A DNA stretch of 64,000 nucleotides from Streptomyces sp. MUM 2J (GTDB taxonomy: Bacteria > Actinomycetota > Actinomycetes > Streptomycetales > Streptomycetaceae): NCBI RefSeq assembly GCF_022414535.1, contig NZ_JADWYM010000017.1, forward strand, positions 62,001 to 126,000, in the 5' to 3' direction. The notes below the pieces were generated by a model that did not search any database, was not told where the DNA came from, and saw only the letters and a program-made list of their open reading frames with translations. How positions within the stretch are numbered: the first letter of the stretch is position 1; each line of letters begins with the position of its first letter. The translations under genes and the position numbers were made by a program. Of the stretch, positions 25,502-33,692 are shown one piece after another.

Positions 25502-25942
25502 ATGGAGGAGCTGGACCGTCAGATCGTGCAGCTGCTCGTCAAGGACGGGCGGATGAGCTACACGGACCTGGGCAAGGCCACGGGCCTGTCCACGTCGGCC
25601 GTGCACCAGAGGGTGCGCCGGCTGGAGCAACGCGGCGTCATCCGCGGATACGCCGCCGTCGTCGACCCGGAGGCCGTAGGGCTGCCCCTGACCGCCTTCA
25701 TCTCGGTCAAGCCCTTCGATCCGAGTGCCCCCGACGACATCGCCGACCGGCTGGGCGGCGTGCCCGAGATCGAGGCGTGCCACAGCGTCGCGGGCGACGA
25801 GAACTACATCCTCAAGGTCCGCGTGGCCACGCCGCACGAACTGGAGGAGATGCTGGCGCGGGTCCGCTCGCTGGCCGGCGTGTCGACCCGGACGACGGTG
25901 GTGCTGTCGACCCCCTACGAGGCGCGGCCGCCGCGCATCTGA
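25502..25942 (+). CDS. Lrp/AsnC family transcriptional regulator
   Basis: A 146-aa regulator. The N-terminal winged helix (MEELDRQIVQLLVKDGRMSY, TDLGKATGLSTSAVHQRVRRLEQRG) is followed by the RAM/ACT-like effector domain (GYAAVVDPEAVGLPLTAFI, EIEACHSVAGDENYILKVRV). Upstream in-frame GTGs exist, but the codons there (ACT, GTA, GGT, TCT) are atypical. TAGGTT at 25488-25493 lies 8 bases before the ATG, so the mRNA is probably leaderless and starts at 25502. Possible amino-acid responsive regulator; the neighbouring amidohydrolase could be a target (inference). Confidence 0.9.
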   Translation: MEELDRQIVQLLVKDGRMSYTDLGKATGLSTSAVHQRVRRLEQRGVIRGYAAVVDPEAVGLPLTAFISVKPFDPSAPDDIADRLGGVPEIEACHSVAGDENYILKVRVATPHELEEMLARVRSLAGVSTRTTVVLSTPYEARPPRI

Positions 25943-26181
25943 CCACGCCTGCGGGAGCCGCGCGCCCGGTCCGCCAGGGTGCGCTGTCGCCGGCGGCGGC
26001 GAACCGCGGACGGCGCGCGGTGTCCGCCGGTCCCGCCCGACGCCGGACCCTCAGCTGCCGGATACGGCGTGTGCGGCGGGCCCGCACACCGTCGATGCGG
26101 CGTTGCCCCAGGTCGCCCCCTGTGCGCGCACGGGGCGACCTGGGTGCGAGACGGTATCCGCCAGGCGCGAGACTGGTGCCC

Positions 26182-27795
26182 ATGAGTGAGAGTGCCGCCC
26201 AGCCGAAGACCGTCCTCCTGCGCCGCGGAGAGGTCCACAGCCCCGCCGACCCGTTCGCGACGGCCATGGTCGTCGAGCGCGGCCAGGTGGCCTGGGTCGG
26301 CTCCGAAGGCGCGGCCGACGCCTTCGCCGACGGCGTCGACGAGGTGGCCGACCTGGACGGTGCCCTGGTCACCCCGGCGTTCACGGACGCGCACGTCCAC
26401 ACCACCGCCACCGGCCTCGCGCTCACCGGCCTGGACCTGTCGGCCGCCCCCGGCCTGGAGGCCGCCCTCGCCGCCGTCCGGGACTTCGCCGCCGCCCGCC
26501 CGCAGGACCGGGTGCTGCTCGGCCACGGCTGGGACGCCTCCCGCTGGCCCGGAGGACGCCCGCCGACCCGGGCCGAGCTGGACGAGGCGACCGGCGGACG
26601 TCCCCTGTACCTGTCCCGCATCGACGTGCACTCGGCAGTCGTCACCACCGCCCTGCTGGACCTGGTGCCGGGTCCGGGCGCGGCCGGCCGCCCGGCCGAC
26701 GGCCCGGTCACCGCGGACGCCCACCACGCCGTGCGCGCCGCCGCCCTCGCCGCCGTCACGCCGCAGCAGCGCACCGGGGCCCAGCGTGCCGCCCTCGCGC
26801 ACGCTGCCTCCCTCGGTATCGGCACGGTCCACGAGTGCGGAGGCCCCGAGATCTCCTCCGAGGACGACTTCACCGGCCTGCTGGCCCTCGCCGCCGAGGA
26901 ACCGGGGCCGCGGGTCGTCGGCTACTGGGCGGAGCAGAACGTCGGCAGAGCGCGGGAACTCGGCGCGGCCGGCGCCGCCGGCGACCTCTTCGCCGACGGA
27001 GCCCTCGGTTCCCACACCGCCTGCCTGCACGAGCCGTACGCCGACGCCGCCCACACCGGCACCGCCCACCTGGACGCCCGCGCGGTCGCCGCGCACGTCG
27101 TGGCCTGCACCGAGGCCGGACTCCAGGCCGGATTCCACGCCATCGGCGACGCCGCCGTGGCAGCCGTCGTGGAGGGGATGCGGGCCGCCGCCGGAAAGAC
27201 CGGCCTCGCGCGCGTCCGCGCCGCCCGGCACCGTGTCGAGCACGCCGAGATGCTCACCCCCGAGACCGTCGCCGCTTTCGCCGAGCTGGGCCTGACCGCC
27301 TCGGTCCAGCCCGCCTTCGACGCGCTGTGGGGCGGCGAGGAGGGCATGTACGCCCAGCGCCTGGGTGTGCGGCGGGCCCGCACCCTCAACCCGTTCGCCG
27401 CGCTGCTGCGCGCCGGCGTTCCGCTCGCCTTCGGGTCCGACAGTCCCGTCACCCCGCTGGACCCGTGGGGCACGGTCCGGGCGGCCGCCTTCCACCGCAC
27501 CCCCGCGCACCGCATCTCCGTCCGCGCCGCCTTCACGGCTCATACGCGCGGCGGCTGGCGGGCGGTCGGACGCGACGACGCGGGCGTCCTGGTGCCCGGC
27601 GCGCCCGCGGACTACGCCGTGTGGCGCACGGGCGAGCTGGTGGTGCAGGCTCCCGACGACCGGGTGGCCCGCTGGTCCACCGACCCCCGCTCCGGCACCC
27701 CGGGCCTGCCCGACCTCGCGCCGGGCCGGGACCTGCCCGTCTGCCTGCGCACGGTGGTCGGCGGGCGGACGGTGTACGTACGTCCGGGCGAGTGA
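26182..27795 (+). CDS. YtcJ-type amidohydrolase family protein
   Basis: A 537-aa metal-dependent hydrolase of the amidohydrolase (AMDHD-3/YtcJ) family. Metal ligands: the HxH motif in TDAHVHTTATG (about residues 70-75), His in GFHAIGDAAV, His in AARHRVEHAEM, and Asp in LAFGSDSPVTPLDPW. The composite barrel/beta-sandwich order and the terminal VVGGRTVYVRPGE fit. Cytosolic; the substrate (amide, formamide or imide) is not predictable. The ATG at 26182 has no Shine-Dalgarno and may be leaderless. It follows the Lrp gene in the same direction with 239 bp between. Confidence 0.88.
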   Translation: MSESAAQPKTVLLRRGEVHSPADPFATAMVVERGQVAWVGSEGAADAFADGVDEVADLDGALVTPAFTDAHVHTTATGLALTGLDLSAAPGLEAALAAVRDFAAARPQDRVLLGHGWDASRWPGGRPPTRAELDEATGGRPLYLSRIDVHSAVVTTALLDLVPGPGAAGRPADGPVTADAHHAVRAAALAAVTPQQRTGAQRAALAHAASLGIGTVHECGGPEISSEDDFTGLLALAAEEPGPRVVGYWAEQNVGRARELGAAGAAGDLFADGALGSHTACLHEPYADAAHTGTAHLDARAVAAHVVACTEAGLQAGFHAIGDAAVAAVVEGMRAAAGKTGLARVRAARHRVEHAEMLTPETVAAFAELGLTASVQPAFDALWGGEEGMYAQRLGVRRARTLNPFAALLRAGVPLAFGSDSPVTPLDPWGTVRAAAFHRTPAHRISVRAAFTAHTRGGWRAVGRDDAGVLVPGAPADYAVWRTGELVVQAPDDRVARWSTDPRSGTPGLPDLAPGRDLPVCLRTVVGGRTVYVRPGE

Positions 27796-28336
27796 TCCGG
27801 CGGACGGGCACGGCTCCCCACGGGTGGCGGTGACGCGTCGTACGACCTGTGCCTCCACCGCCCTGACCAGCAACGCACGGGTCGAAGCGCAGGTAGGGCG
27901 GCTGTTGACAGAGGACGGTCCGGGGCCGGTAGGTTCGCCCCGTCCACCGCCGGACGCCCGACCGGGGAACGTCCGCCCACTCGCCGAGCGCCGCTGGGTC
28001 AGGGAGCCAGGCTCAGCGCCCGCGCCGGCGGGGGAACGCTCCGACCGGTCGGGGAGGTGTGACCCGGGTGGGGCCCGGGCGCTCAGTAGACAACGGCCTT
28101 CGGGCGGTCCGCAGCCAGCGGGTCCCGGGCCGGCCCGAAGGGCGCCGGGCCCCCATCCGCAGCGCGGACCGTCGACGGCCCGCCGCCTGCTCCGCTCCGC
28201 CCGGTACATACAAGCCCAAAGCCGTGCACCTACCCCGCTTTTGTGGATTCGACACCACCAGACGAACGTCCGGTCACGTCATCGCAGGCCGAGGCCACTA
28301 TGGTGGACCTCTGCGTACGGACATGAAGGGGCAGCA
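27796..28336 (+). other. 541-bp intergenic region upstream of the mannosyltransferase gene
   Basis: It contains a good promoter candidate at 27905-27935 that would produce a leader of about 390 bases. That leader is GC-rich with several possible stems (for example ACCCGGGTGGGGCCCGGG around 28067) but matches no RNA class I recognise. A second possible -10, TATGGT near 28303, is much closer to the gene. No coding frame is supported. Confidence 0.4.
27905..27935 (+). promoter_or_regulatory. Candidate vegetative promoter
   Basis: TTGACA (27905-27910) and TAGGTT (27930-27935) with 19 bp between them. It points toward the polyprenyl-phosphate mannose synthase gene. Confidence 0.4.
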
Positions 28337-29155
28337 GTGAACGACGGCGACGGGACCCTCGCGGCGAAGGCCCAGGGGAGGCAGTTCGGTCCGCTCGGCA
28401 CGGCATTGGTGATCATCCCGACCTACAACGAGGCGGAGAACATCAAGGCCGTCGTCGGCCGGGTGCGGAAGGCGGTCCCCGACGCGCACGTCCTCGTGGC
28501 CGACGACAACAGCCCCGACGGCACGGGCAAGCTCGCGGACGAGCTGGCCGCCGACGACGACCAGGTGCACGTGCTGCACCGCAAGGGCAAGGAGGGCCTG
28601 GGCGCCGCCTACCTCGCGGGCTTCCGCTGGGGCATGGAGCACGACTACGGCGTCCTCGTCGAGATGGACGCCGACGGCTCCCACCAGCCCGAGGAACTGC
28701 CCCGTCTGCTGACCGCGCTCAAGGGGGCGGACCTGGTCCTCGGCTCCCGCTGGGTGCCAGGAGGCCGGGTGGTGAACTGGCCCAAGTCCCGCGAGTTCAT
28801 CTCCCGAGGCGGCAGCCTCTACTCCCGCCTCGCGCTCGACCTGCCGCTGCGTGACATCACCGGCGGTTACCGCGCCTTCCGCGCCGAGACCCTGAAGGGC
28901 CTCGGGCTGGGCGAGGTCGCCTCCCAGGGCTACTGCTTCCAGGTCGACCTGGCGCGCCGCGCCGTCAAGGCCGGCTACCACGTCGTCGAGGTCCCGATCA
29001 CGTTCGTCGAGCGTGAACTGGGCGACTCCAAGATGAGCCGCGACATCCTCGTGGAGGCGCTGTGGCGGGTCACGGCGTGGGGCGTGGGGGAGCGGGTGGA
29101 GAAGATCACCGGCAAGGTGAAGCCGGCGCCGCCGGAGCCGCACGGGAAGGGCTGA
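28337..29155 (+). CDS. ppm1: Polyprenyl-phosphate mannose synthase (GT2)
   Basis: A 272-aa GT-A fold glycosyltransferase that transfers mannose from GDP-mannose to polyprenyl phosphate, the donor for protein O-mannosylation at the membrane. Motifs: VIIPTYNEAENI, VADDNSPDGTG, VEMDADGSHQPEELP (DxD-like metal site), LGSRWVPGG, GGYRAFRAE and VPITFVERELGDSKMS. It lacks the multi-TM acyltransferase half found in mycobacterial Ppm fusions, so it is the stand-alone form; I recall S. coelicolor SCO1423 as Ppm1. GTG at 28337 has AAGGGG 6 bases upstream. Likely cotranscribed with fxsA. Confidence 0.92.
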   Translation: MNDGDGTLAAKAQGRQFGPLGTALVIIPTYNEAENIKAVVGRVRKAVPDAHVLVADDNSPDGTGKLADELAADDDQVHVLHRKGKEGLGAAYLAGFRWGMEHDYGVLVEMDADGSHQPEELPRLLTALKGADLVLGSRWVPGGRVVNWPKSREFISRGGSLYSRLALDLPLRDITGGYRAFRAETLKGLGLGEVASQGYCFQVDLARRAVKAGYHVVEVPITFVERELGDSKMSRDILVEALWRVTAWGVGERVEKITGKVKPAPPEPHGKG

Positions 29156-29201
29156 TCACCCGCTTATCGCCCATTGAGTGCGGCCCGGGCACACTGGAGG
29201 C

Positions 29202-29765
29202 ATGACGACTGGCGCTCCGACCCCTTCCGGCCCCTCGGCCCGGCCCCGCCGCTCCCGGCTGCGCACCTTCCTGCCGCTCGGCGTCGCCCTGTGGGTGGTG
29301 CTGGAGATCTGGCTGCTGACCCTGATCGCGGGCGCGACGAGCGGGCTCACGGTCTTCTTCCTGTTGCTCGCCGGACTGGTCCTGGGCGCCGTGGTGGTCA
29401 AGCGGGCGGGGCGGCGCGCCTTCCAGAGCCTCAACGCGGCGATCCAGAGCGGTGGCTCCCCGGCAGGCGGCAGCGGCAACGGGTTCATGATGCTCGGTGG
29501 CCTGTTGCTGATGGTCCCGGGTCCGGTCTCGGACGTGGTCGGTCTGCTCCTGCTGGTCCCGCCGGTCCAGAAGGCGCTGGGACGGTGGGCCGAGCGTTCC
29601 TTCGACCGCCGGCTGCGCGCCGCGGCCCCCGGCAGCTTCGGCGGCGCCTTCCAGCAGGCGCGGATCCACCGCCCCGACGGCAAGGTCGTACAGGGCGAGG
29701 TCGTCCGGCAGGACGAGGAGCCGGGCGACGCCCCGCAGGAGCCCCGGCCGCCGCTGACGCGCTGA
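29202..29765 (+). CDS. fxsA: FxsA family membrane protein
   Basis: A 187-aa membrane protein of the FxsA (F-exclusion suppressor) family: a short basic N-terminus, then hydrophobic helices FLPLGVALWVVLEIWLLTLIA, GLTVFFLLLAGLVLGAVVV and GFMMLGGLLLMVPGPVSDVVG, the last containing the family hallmark GGLLLxxPGxxSD. The soluble C-terminal tail is charged. Biochemical role unknown. ATG at 29202 is chosen: GGAGG immediately precedes it, or a leaderless mRNA from CACACT is possible. GTG at 29178 is the in-frame alternative. Confidence 0.87.
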   Translation: MTTGAPTPSGPSARPRRSRLRTFLPLGVALWVVLEIWLLTLIAGATSGLTVFFLLLAGLVLGAVVVKRAGRRAFQSLNAAIQSGGSPAGGSGNGFMMLGGLLLMVPGPVSDVVGLLLLVPPVQKALGRWAERSFDRRLRAAAPGSFGGAFQQARIHRPDGKVVQGEVVRQDEEPGDAPQEPRPPLTR

Positions 29766-30107
29766 TGCCGCCCCGGCGTGGGGCCGGGGCGGGTCCGGCG
29801 TGCCGGCGGGTCCGTCCTCGGGCCGGGCACGCCCGCCGTCCCGCGGTGTGAGCGGCGCAGAGACACGCGCACGCCGCGGGCCGCCCCTTCTTCCCGCCAG
29901 GCTCCGCCGCCGGTGACCCGTACGCGGGCCACCGGCGGCGCTCCGTTCCGGGGCACCGGCGTGCCCCGGCTTCGCCGCGTGGCAGCCCGAGCGGTGGATC
30001 AGGGCACGCAGAGGACCGCGCAGAGGACCGCGGGTGCGGTACGTGCAGCACGTACCGCACCCGCGGTCCTCTGCGCGGTGCTGTGACCCGTCCGAGCCGT
30101 GTCGGGA
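29766..30107. other. 342-bp convergent intergenic region (fxsA / rbpA)
   Basis: Dominated by the giant palindrome at 30015-30079. A 12-bp tandem direct repeat, GCAGAGGACCGC, directly precedes and enters the palindrome (30009 onward). No supported coding frame. Confidence 0.6.
30015..30079. terminator. 65-nt near-uninterrupted perfect palindrome acting as terminator
   Basis: Arms of 32 bp (30015-30046 and 30048-30079) are exact reverse complements around a single A at 30047. The core reads CGGTACGTGC-A-GCACGTACCG. It lies between convergent fxsA and rbpA and must form an extremely stable hairpin in either transcript. Bidirectional termination is the simplest role; the length is far above a normal terminator. 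Confidence 0.8.
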
Positions 30108-30482
30108 CTAGGCGCTCTTGCGGCTGTCGCGGGGATGGACCGCGAGGTTCATCGCCCCCGAGCGGAGAACCGCGAGCCGCTCCGCGAGGACCTCTTCGAG
30201 TTCCTCGCGGGTACGCCGCTCCATCAGCATGTCCCAGTGCGTACGCGCGGGCTTGGCCTTCTTCTCCTCGGGCCCGTCGCCGTCCACGAGGAGTGCCTGG
30301 GCTCCACAGACCTTGCACTCCCACTCCGGCGGGATCTCCGCCTCGACCGAGAAGGGCATCTCGAAGCGGTGCCCCTTCTCGCATGCGTACTCCACGGCCT
30401 GGCGCGGGGCCAGGTCGATGCCGCGGTCCGTCTCGTAGCTGGTCACCACGAGGCGCGTGCCGCGAAGAGCTCGCTCACTCAT
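30108..30482 (-). CDS. rbpA: RNA polymerase-binding protein RbpA
   Basis: A 124-aa actinobacterial transcription factor that binds RNA polymerase and group 1/2 sigma factors and stabilises open complexes. It contains the RbpA core (YACEKGHRFEMPFSVEAE and PPEWECKVCGAQALL), with zinc-coordinating Cys/His. The C-terminal sigma-interaction helix is HWDMLMERRTREELEEVLAE. Length matches S. coelicolor RbpA (SCO1421, from memory). GGGAGG lies 8 bases before the ATG. A SigR-type promoter lies upstream, consistent with known oxidative-stress induction of rbpA. Confidence 0.97.
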   Translation of the reverse strand: MSERALRGTRLVVTSYETDRGIDLAPRQAVEYACEKGHRFEMPFSVEAEIPPEWECKVCGAQALLVDGDGPEEKKAKPARTHWDMLMERRTREELEEVLAERLAVLRSGAMNLAVHPRDSRKSA

Positions 30483-30543
30483 GAATCGTGCCTCCCGGGC
30501 TTGTCGCCCACAGGACAGGTGTCGCTGTCGTCGTCATCCGGTC

Positions 30544-30570
30544 AACGTCCGGTCGGCGGTAAAGATTCCC
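30544..30570 (-). promoter_or_regulatory. SigR-dependent promoter of rbpA
   Basis: On the minus strand GGGAAT (30570-30565) and GTT (30546-30544) are separated by 18 bp, matching the SigR consensus GGAAT-N18-GTT. It lies about 65 bases upstream of the rbpA start. SigR controls the disulfide-stress regulon, and rbpA is a known member in S. coelicolor. Confidence 0.8.
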
Positions 30571-30760
30571 GTTCCGATGTCCCGTTCCGGGTCGTGCGTC
30601 GCCGTCGTAGCCGCAGCCTTGTCAACCAGTGCGTACCCACAGGCGCCCGGTTTGTCACGTCTGTGAGGAGATGTCACCCAGCGCCTTGTCGCCTTTGACG
30701 CGCAGTAACGGTACGTCTGGCAGGCCAAACGCGTACACTACCGCCCTTTCGCCCGGAGCG

Positions 30761-32107
30761 CTAAATCCTCTCGGGGACCGGATTCCCCGCGTCGCCGATC
30801 GCACGCCGCACCGGGACGCGTGCGAGCAGCACGAACCCGATCACGAAGAACGCCACCAGGGAGATGATCGCGTCCCGGTAGCTGCCGGTCAGCTGGTAGG
30901 TGAGCCCGAACAGCAGCGGACCCAACCAGCTCATGCCTCGGTCGCTCATCTCGTACGCCGAGAAGTACTCGGCCTCCTTCCCGGGCGGCACGAGGTGGGA
31001 GAAGAGCGAGCGGGACAGGGCCTGGCTGCCGCCCAGCACGAGCCCGATCCCGGCCGCCAGCACGAAGAACCAGACCGGCACCCCGGCCGGCAGGAAGTAC
31101 CCGGCACCGAGGGTGAGCGTCCAGGCCACCAGCGAGCCGAGGATCGTCCGCTTCGCGCCGTACGTCCGCGCCAGCCGGCCCATCGCCAGCGCGCCCGCCA
31201 CCGCCAGCACCTGCACCAGCAGCACGGCGGCGATGAGCGTCGACTGTCCCAGGCCCAGTTCCTCCGAGCCGTACACCGAGGCCTGCGAGATCACCGTCTG
31301 GATGCCGTCGTTGTAGATCAGGTACGCCAGCAGGAAGGCGAGCGTCAGAGGGTGGCGGCGCATGTCCCGCACGGTCGCTACCAGCTGCCGCATCCCCGGC
31401 AGGGCGGCCTCCCGCGCGGGGGCACGCCGGTCGCGCAGCCGGCGCAGCGGCACGAGCGCGAAGGCGCCCCACCACAGACCCGCCGAGGCCAGGCAGATGC
31501 GTACCGCCATGGTCTCCGAGACCCCGAAGCCGTCGTGGCCCAGGTACAGGGCCAGGTTCACCACGAGCATCAGCGAGCCCGCCGCGTACCCGAAGGCCCA
31601 GCCGCGGGAGGAGACCGCGTCGCGCTCCTCGGGCGGGGCGATCTGCGGCAGGTAGGAGTTGTACAGCATCATCGCCACCGACTGGGCGGCGTTCGCCACC
31701 ACCAGCAGCACACCGCCCAGGAGGTAGCGGTCGCCGCCGAGGAAGAACATGCCCGTGGTCGCCGCGGCGCCGGTGTACGCCGCCGCGCCCAGCAGCGGCT
31801 TCTTGCGCCCGCTGCGGTCGGCGGCGGCGCCCACCAGGGGCATCACCAGAACGGCGACGACCACGGACAGGGACACCGCGTACGGGAAGAACGACCCCGC
31901 GCGCACCGGGATGCCCAGCGGGTGGACGTACCCGTCGGCGTCCGCGGCCGACTTCGCGATCGAGGTCAGATAGGGGCCCAGGAACACGGTGAGCACGCTC
32001 GTCGAGTAGACGGAGCACGCCCAGTCGTAGAAGTACCAGCCGCGCTGCTCGCGCCGCCGGTCCGTGGCCTCGCCGGCCGTCCTGGCCCGCACGGTCTCGG
32101 TGTCCAC
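30761..32107 (-). CDS. MFS transporter, Atg22-like / UMF1 family
   Basis: A 448-aa membrane protein with about 12 helices. The Atg22-like hallmark near the N-terminus is REQRGWYFYDWACSVYSTSV, followed by GAAADRSGRKKPLLG (MFS signature loop) and the long segment EERDAVSSRGWAFGYAAGSL typical of the UMF1 family. Yeast Atg22 exports vacuolar amino acids; the bacterial role is undefined. It is transcribed in the same direction as rbpA, with 278 bases between its stop and the rbpA start. GTG start. Confidence 0.88.
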   Translation of the reverse strand: MDTETVRARTAGEATDRRREQRGWYFYDWACSVYSTSVLTVFLGPYLTSIAKSAADADGYVHPLGIPVRAGSFFPYAVSLSVVVAVLVMPLVGAAADRSGRKKPLLGAAAYTGAAATTGMFFLGGDRYLLGGVLLVVANAAQSVAMMLYNSYLPQIAPPEERDAVSSRGWAFGYAAGSLMLVVNLALYLGHDGFGVSETMAVRICLASAGLWWGAFALVPLRRLRDRRAPAREAALPGMRQLVATVRDMRRHPLTLAFLLAYLIYNDGIQTVISQASVYGSEELGLGQSTLIAAVLLVQVLAVAGALAMGRLARTYGAKRTILGSLVAWTLTLGAGYFLPAGVPVWFFVLAAGIGLVLGGSQALSRSLFSHLVPPGKEAEYFSAYEMSDRGMSWLGPLLFGLTYQLTGSYRDAIISLVAFFVIGFVLLARVPVRRAIGDAGNPVPERI

Positions 32108-32170
32108 CCGTGCCCTCGCTTCCCCGCCGAAGATGTCCGTGGCAAGGGTGGCGGGGCGCCGTCCGGGCGG

Positions 32171-32938
32171 TCAGGCCCAGACGCCGCGCTCCTGCATGAC
32201 CTCGCGCAACGTGTCGATGTGATCGGTCATGATGCCATCGACCCCCAGGTCCAGGAGCCGGTGCATCCGATCGGGTTCGTTGACGGTCCACACGTGGACC
32301 TGGAGTCCGAGCGCGTGAGCCGCCCGGACGAAGCGCCGGTCGACCACCGGGACACCGGACTGCCTCTCGGGGACCTGCGCGGCCACCGCCGAGCGGCGCG
32401 GGGCCACGGGCAGCCCCCAGGAGCGCAGGCGCAGGCCGAGCACACCGCGAGTGCCGTACGACGTGGCCAGGCGCGGACCGGCCAGCCGCTGGGCACGCAC
32501 CACGCGCGCCTCGGAGAACGAGCCGACGCAGATCCGGTCCCAGGCGTTCGCGCGGGCGACCAGGTCCAGGAAGGGGCGGAGTGTCGACTCGGCCTTGAGA
32601 TCGACGTTCCAGCGCACCTCGGGGAAGGTCTCCAGCAACTCCTCGAAGAGCGGCACCGGCTCCAGGCCCGCGACGCGCGCCTGCCGCACGTCCGCCCACG
32701 GCAGGTCGGCGATCCGTCCCGCGCCGTCCGTCACCCGGTCCAGCGTCGTGTCGTGGAAGGCGACCAGCTTGCCGTCGCGGGTGATGTGCACGTCGGTCTC
32801 GATGTAGCGGTACCCCGCCTCGACCGCCCGCCGGAACTGCGCCGCGGTGTTCTCCAGTCCGTCCGCCGTCCCACCGCGGTGGGCGAAGGGGATGGGGCCG
32901 GGATGGTCGAGGTAGGGATGGCGTATCAGGGTGGTCAC
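32171..32938 (-). CDS. Glycerophosphodiester phosphodiesterase
   Basis: A 255-aa TIM-barrel GDPD that hydrolyses glycerophosphodiesters to sn-glycerol-3-phosphate and an alcohol. Active-site motifs: IPFAHRGGTADGLENT (His-Arg-Gly and Glu), YIETDVHITRDGKLVAFHD (Glu, Asp, His), and C-terminal VWTVNEPDRMHRLLDLGVDG. No signal peptide, so cytosolic. GTG at 32938 overlaps the stop of the upstream YczE gene (GTGA), so the two form one transcript. Confidence 0.92.
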   Translation of the reverse strand: MTTLIRHPYLDHPGPIPFAHRGGTADGLENTAAQFRRAVEAGYRYIETDVHITRDGKLVAFHDTTLDRVTDGAGRIADLPWADVRQARVAGLEPVPLFEELLETFPEVRWNVDLKAESTLRPFLDLVARANAWDRICVGSFSEARVVRAQRLAGPRLATSYGTRGVLGLRLRSWGLPVAPRRSAVAAQVPERQSGVPVVDRRFVRAAHALGLQVHVWTVNEPDRMHRLLDLGVDGIMTDHIDTLREVMQERGVWA

Positions 32939-33591
32939 CGACGCAGTATCGCTCCCCGGGGTGTCCCGGTGGCAACGACCGTGCTGCCGCCCGTTGCCGG
33001 CGGGACGGCGAACAGCCGCAGGAACACCTGGGCGAGCGGGCCGATCGCGACGGCGTAGAGCAGGGTGCCCACGCCGACGGTGCCGCCGAGGGCGAAGCCG
33101 GTCACCACGACCGCCACCTCCACCGTCGTGCGCATCAGGCGGATCGAGCGGCCGGTGCGCCGGTGCAGCCCGGTCATCAGCCCGTCGCGCGGGCCCGGAC
33201 CGAACCGGGCGGCGATGTACAGGCCGGTGGCCACACCGTTCAGCAGGACGCCGGTCAGCAGGAGCGGGATCCGCACGGCCAGGCCGTGCACCCCGGGTAC
33301 CAGCGCCAGGGTGCCGTCCATGGCCAGGCCGACGACGAAGACGTTGGCGACGGTGCCGAGGCCGGGCCGCTGGCGCAGCGGGATCCACAGCAGCAGCACC
33401 GCCGCGCCCACGAGGATCGAGACGATGCCGATGGTCAGGCCGCCGAGTCGCGCGAGGCCCTGGTGGAGGACGTTCCACGGCTCCAGCCCGAGGTCCGCGC
33501 GGACCAGGAGCGCGGAGCTCGCGCCGTACAGCGCAAGGCCGGCAAAGAGCTGGACGAGGCGCCGGGCGGCGCGGTCTGGACGTTCTGGCAT
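32935..33591 (-). CDS. YczE/YyaS/YitT family membrane protein
   Basis: A 218-aa protein with five to six hydrophobic helices: QLFAGLALYGASSALLVRAD, LTIGIVSILVGAAVLLLWIP, GTVANVFVVGLAMDGTLALV, PLLLTGVLLNGVATGLYIAA. The GLGPRDGLMTGL-like loop (here FGPGPRDGLMTGLHRRTG) is a hallmark of the YczE group. Function is not established. MocR-type regulators are often found divergent from YczE genes, and here the MocR gene at 33693 is divergent. The ATG at 33591 starts just before MPERPDRAARR. Confidence 0.86.
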   Translation of the reverse strand: MPERPDRAARRLVQLFAGLALYGASSALLVRADLGLEPWNVLHQGLARLGGLTIGIVSILVGAAVLLLWIPLRQRPGLGTVANVFVVGLAMDGTLALVPGVHGLAVRIPLLLTGVLLNGVATGLYIAARFGPGPRDGLMTGLHRRTGRSIRLMRTTVEVAVVVTGFALGGTVGVGTLLYAVAIGPLAQVFLRLFAVPPATGGSTVVATGTPRGAILRR

Positions 33592-33692
33592 GGACAAAGG
33601 TGCCCCCCGGGATGGTGATGGTGGCCTGACGCATGTCACTCTGTGGCTTGGAAACAAACGCCATCCATGGCCAATTCGGGGAAGGTGGACTG

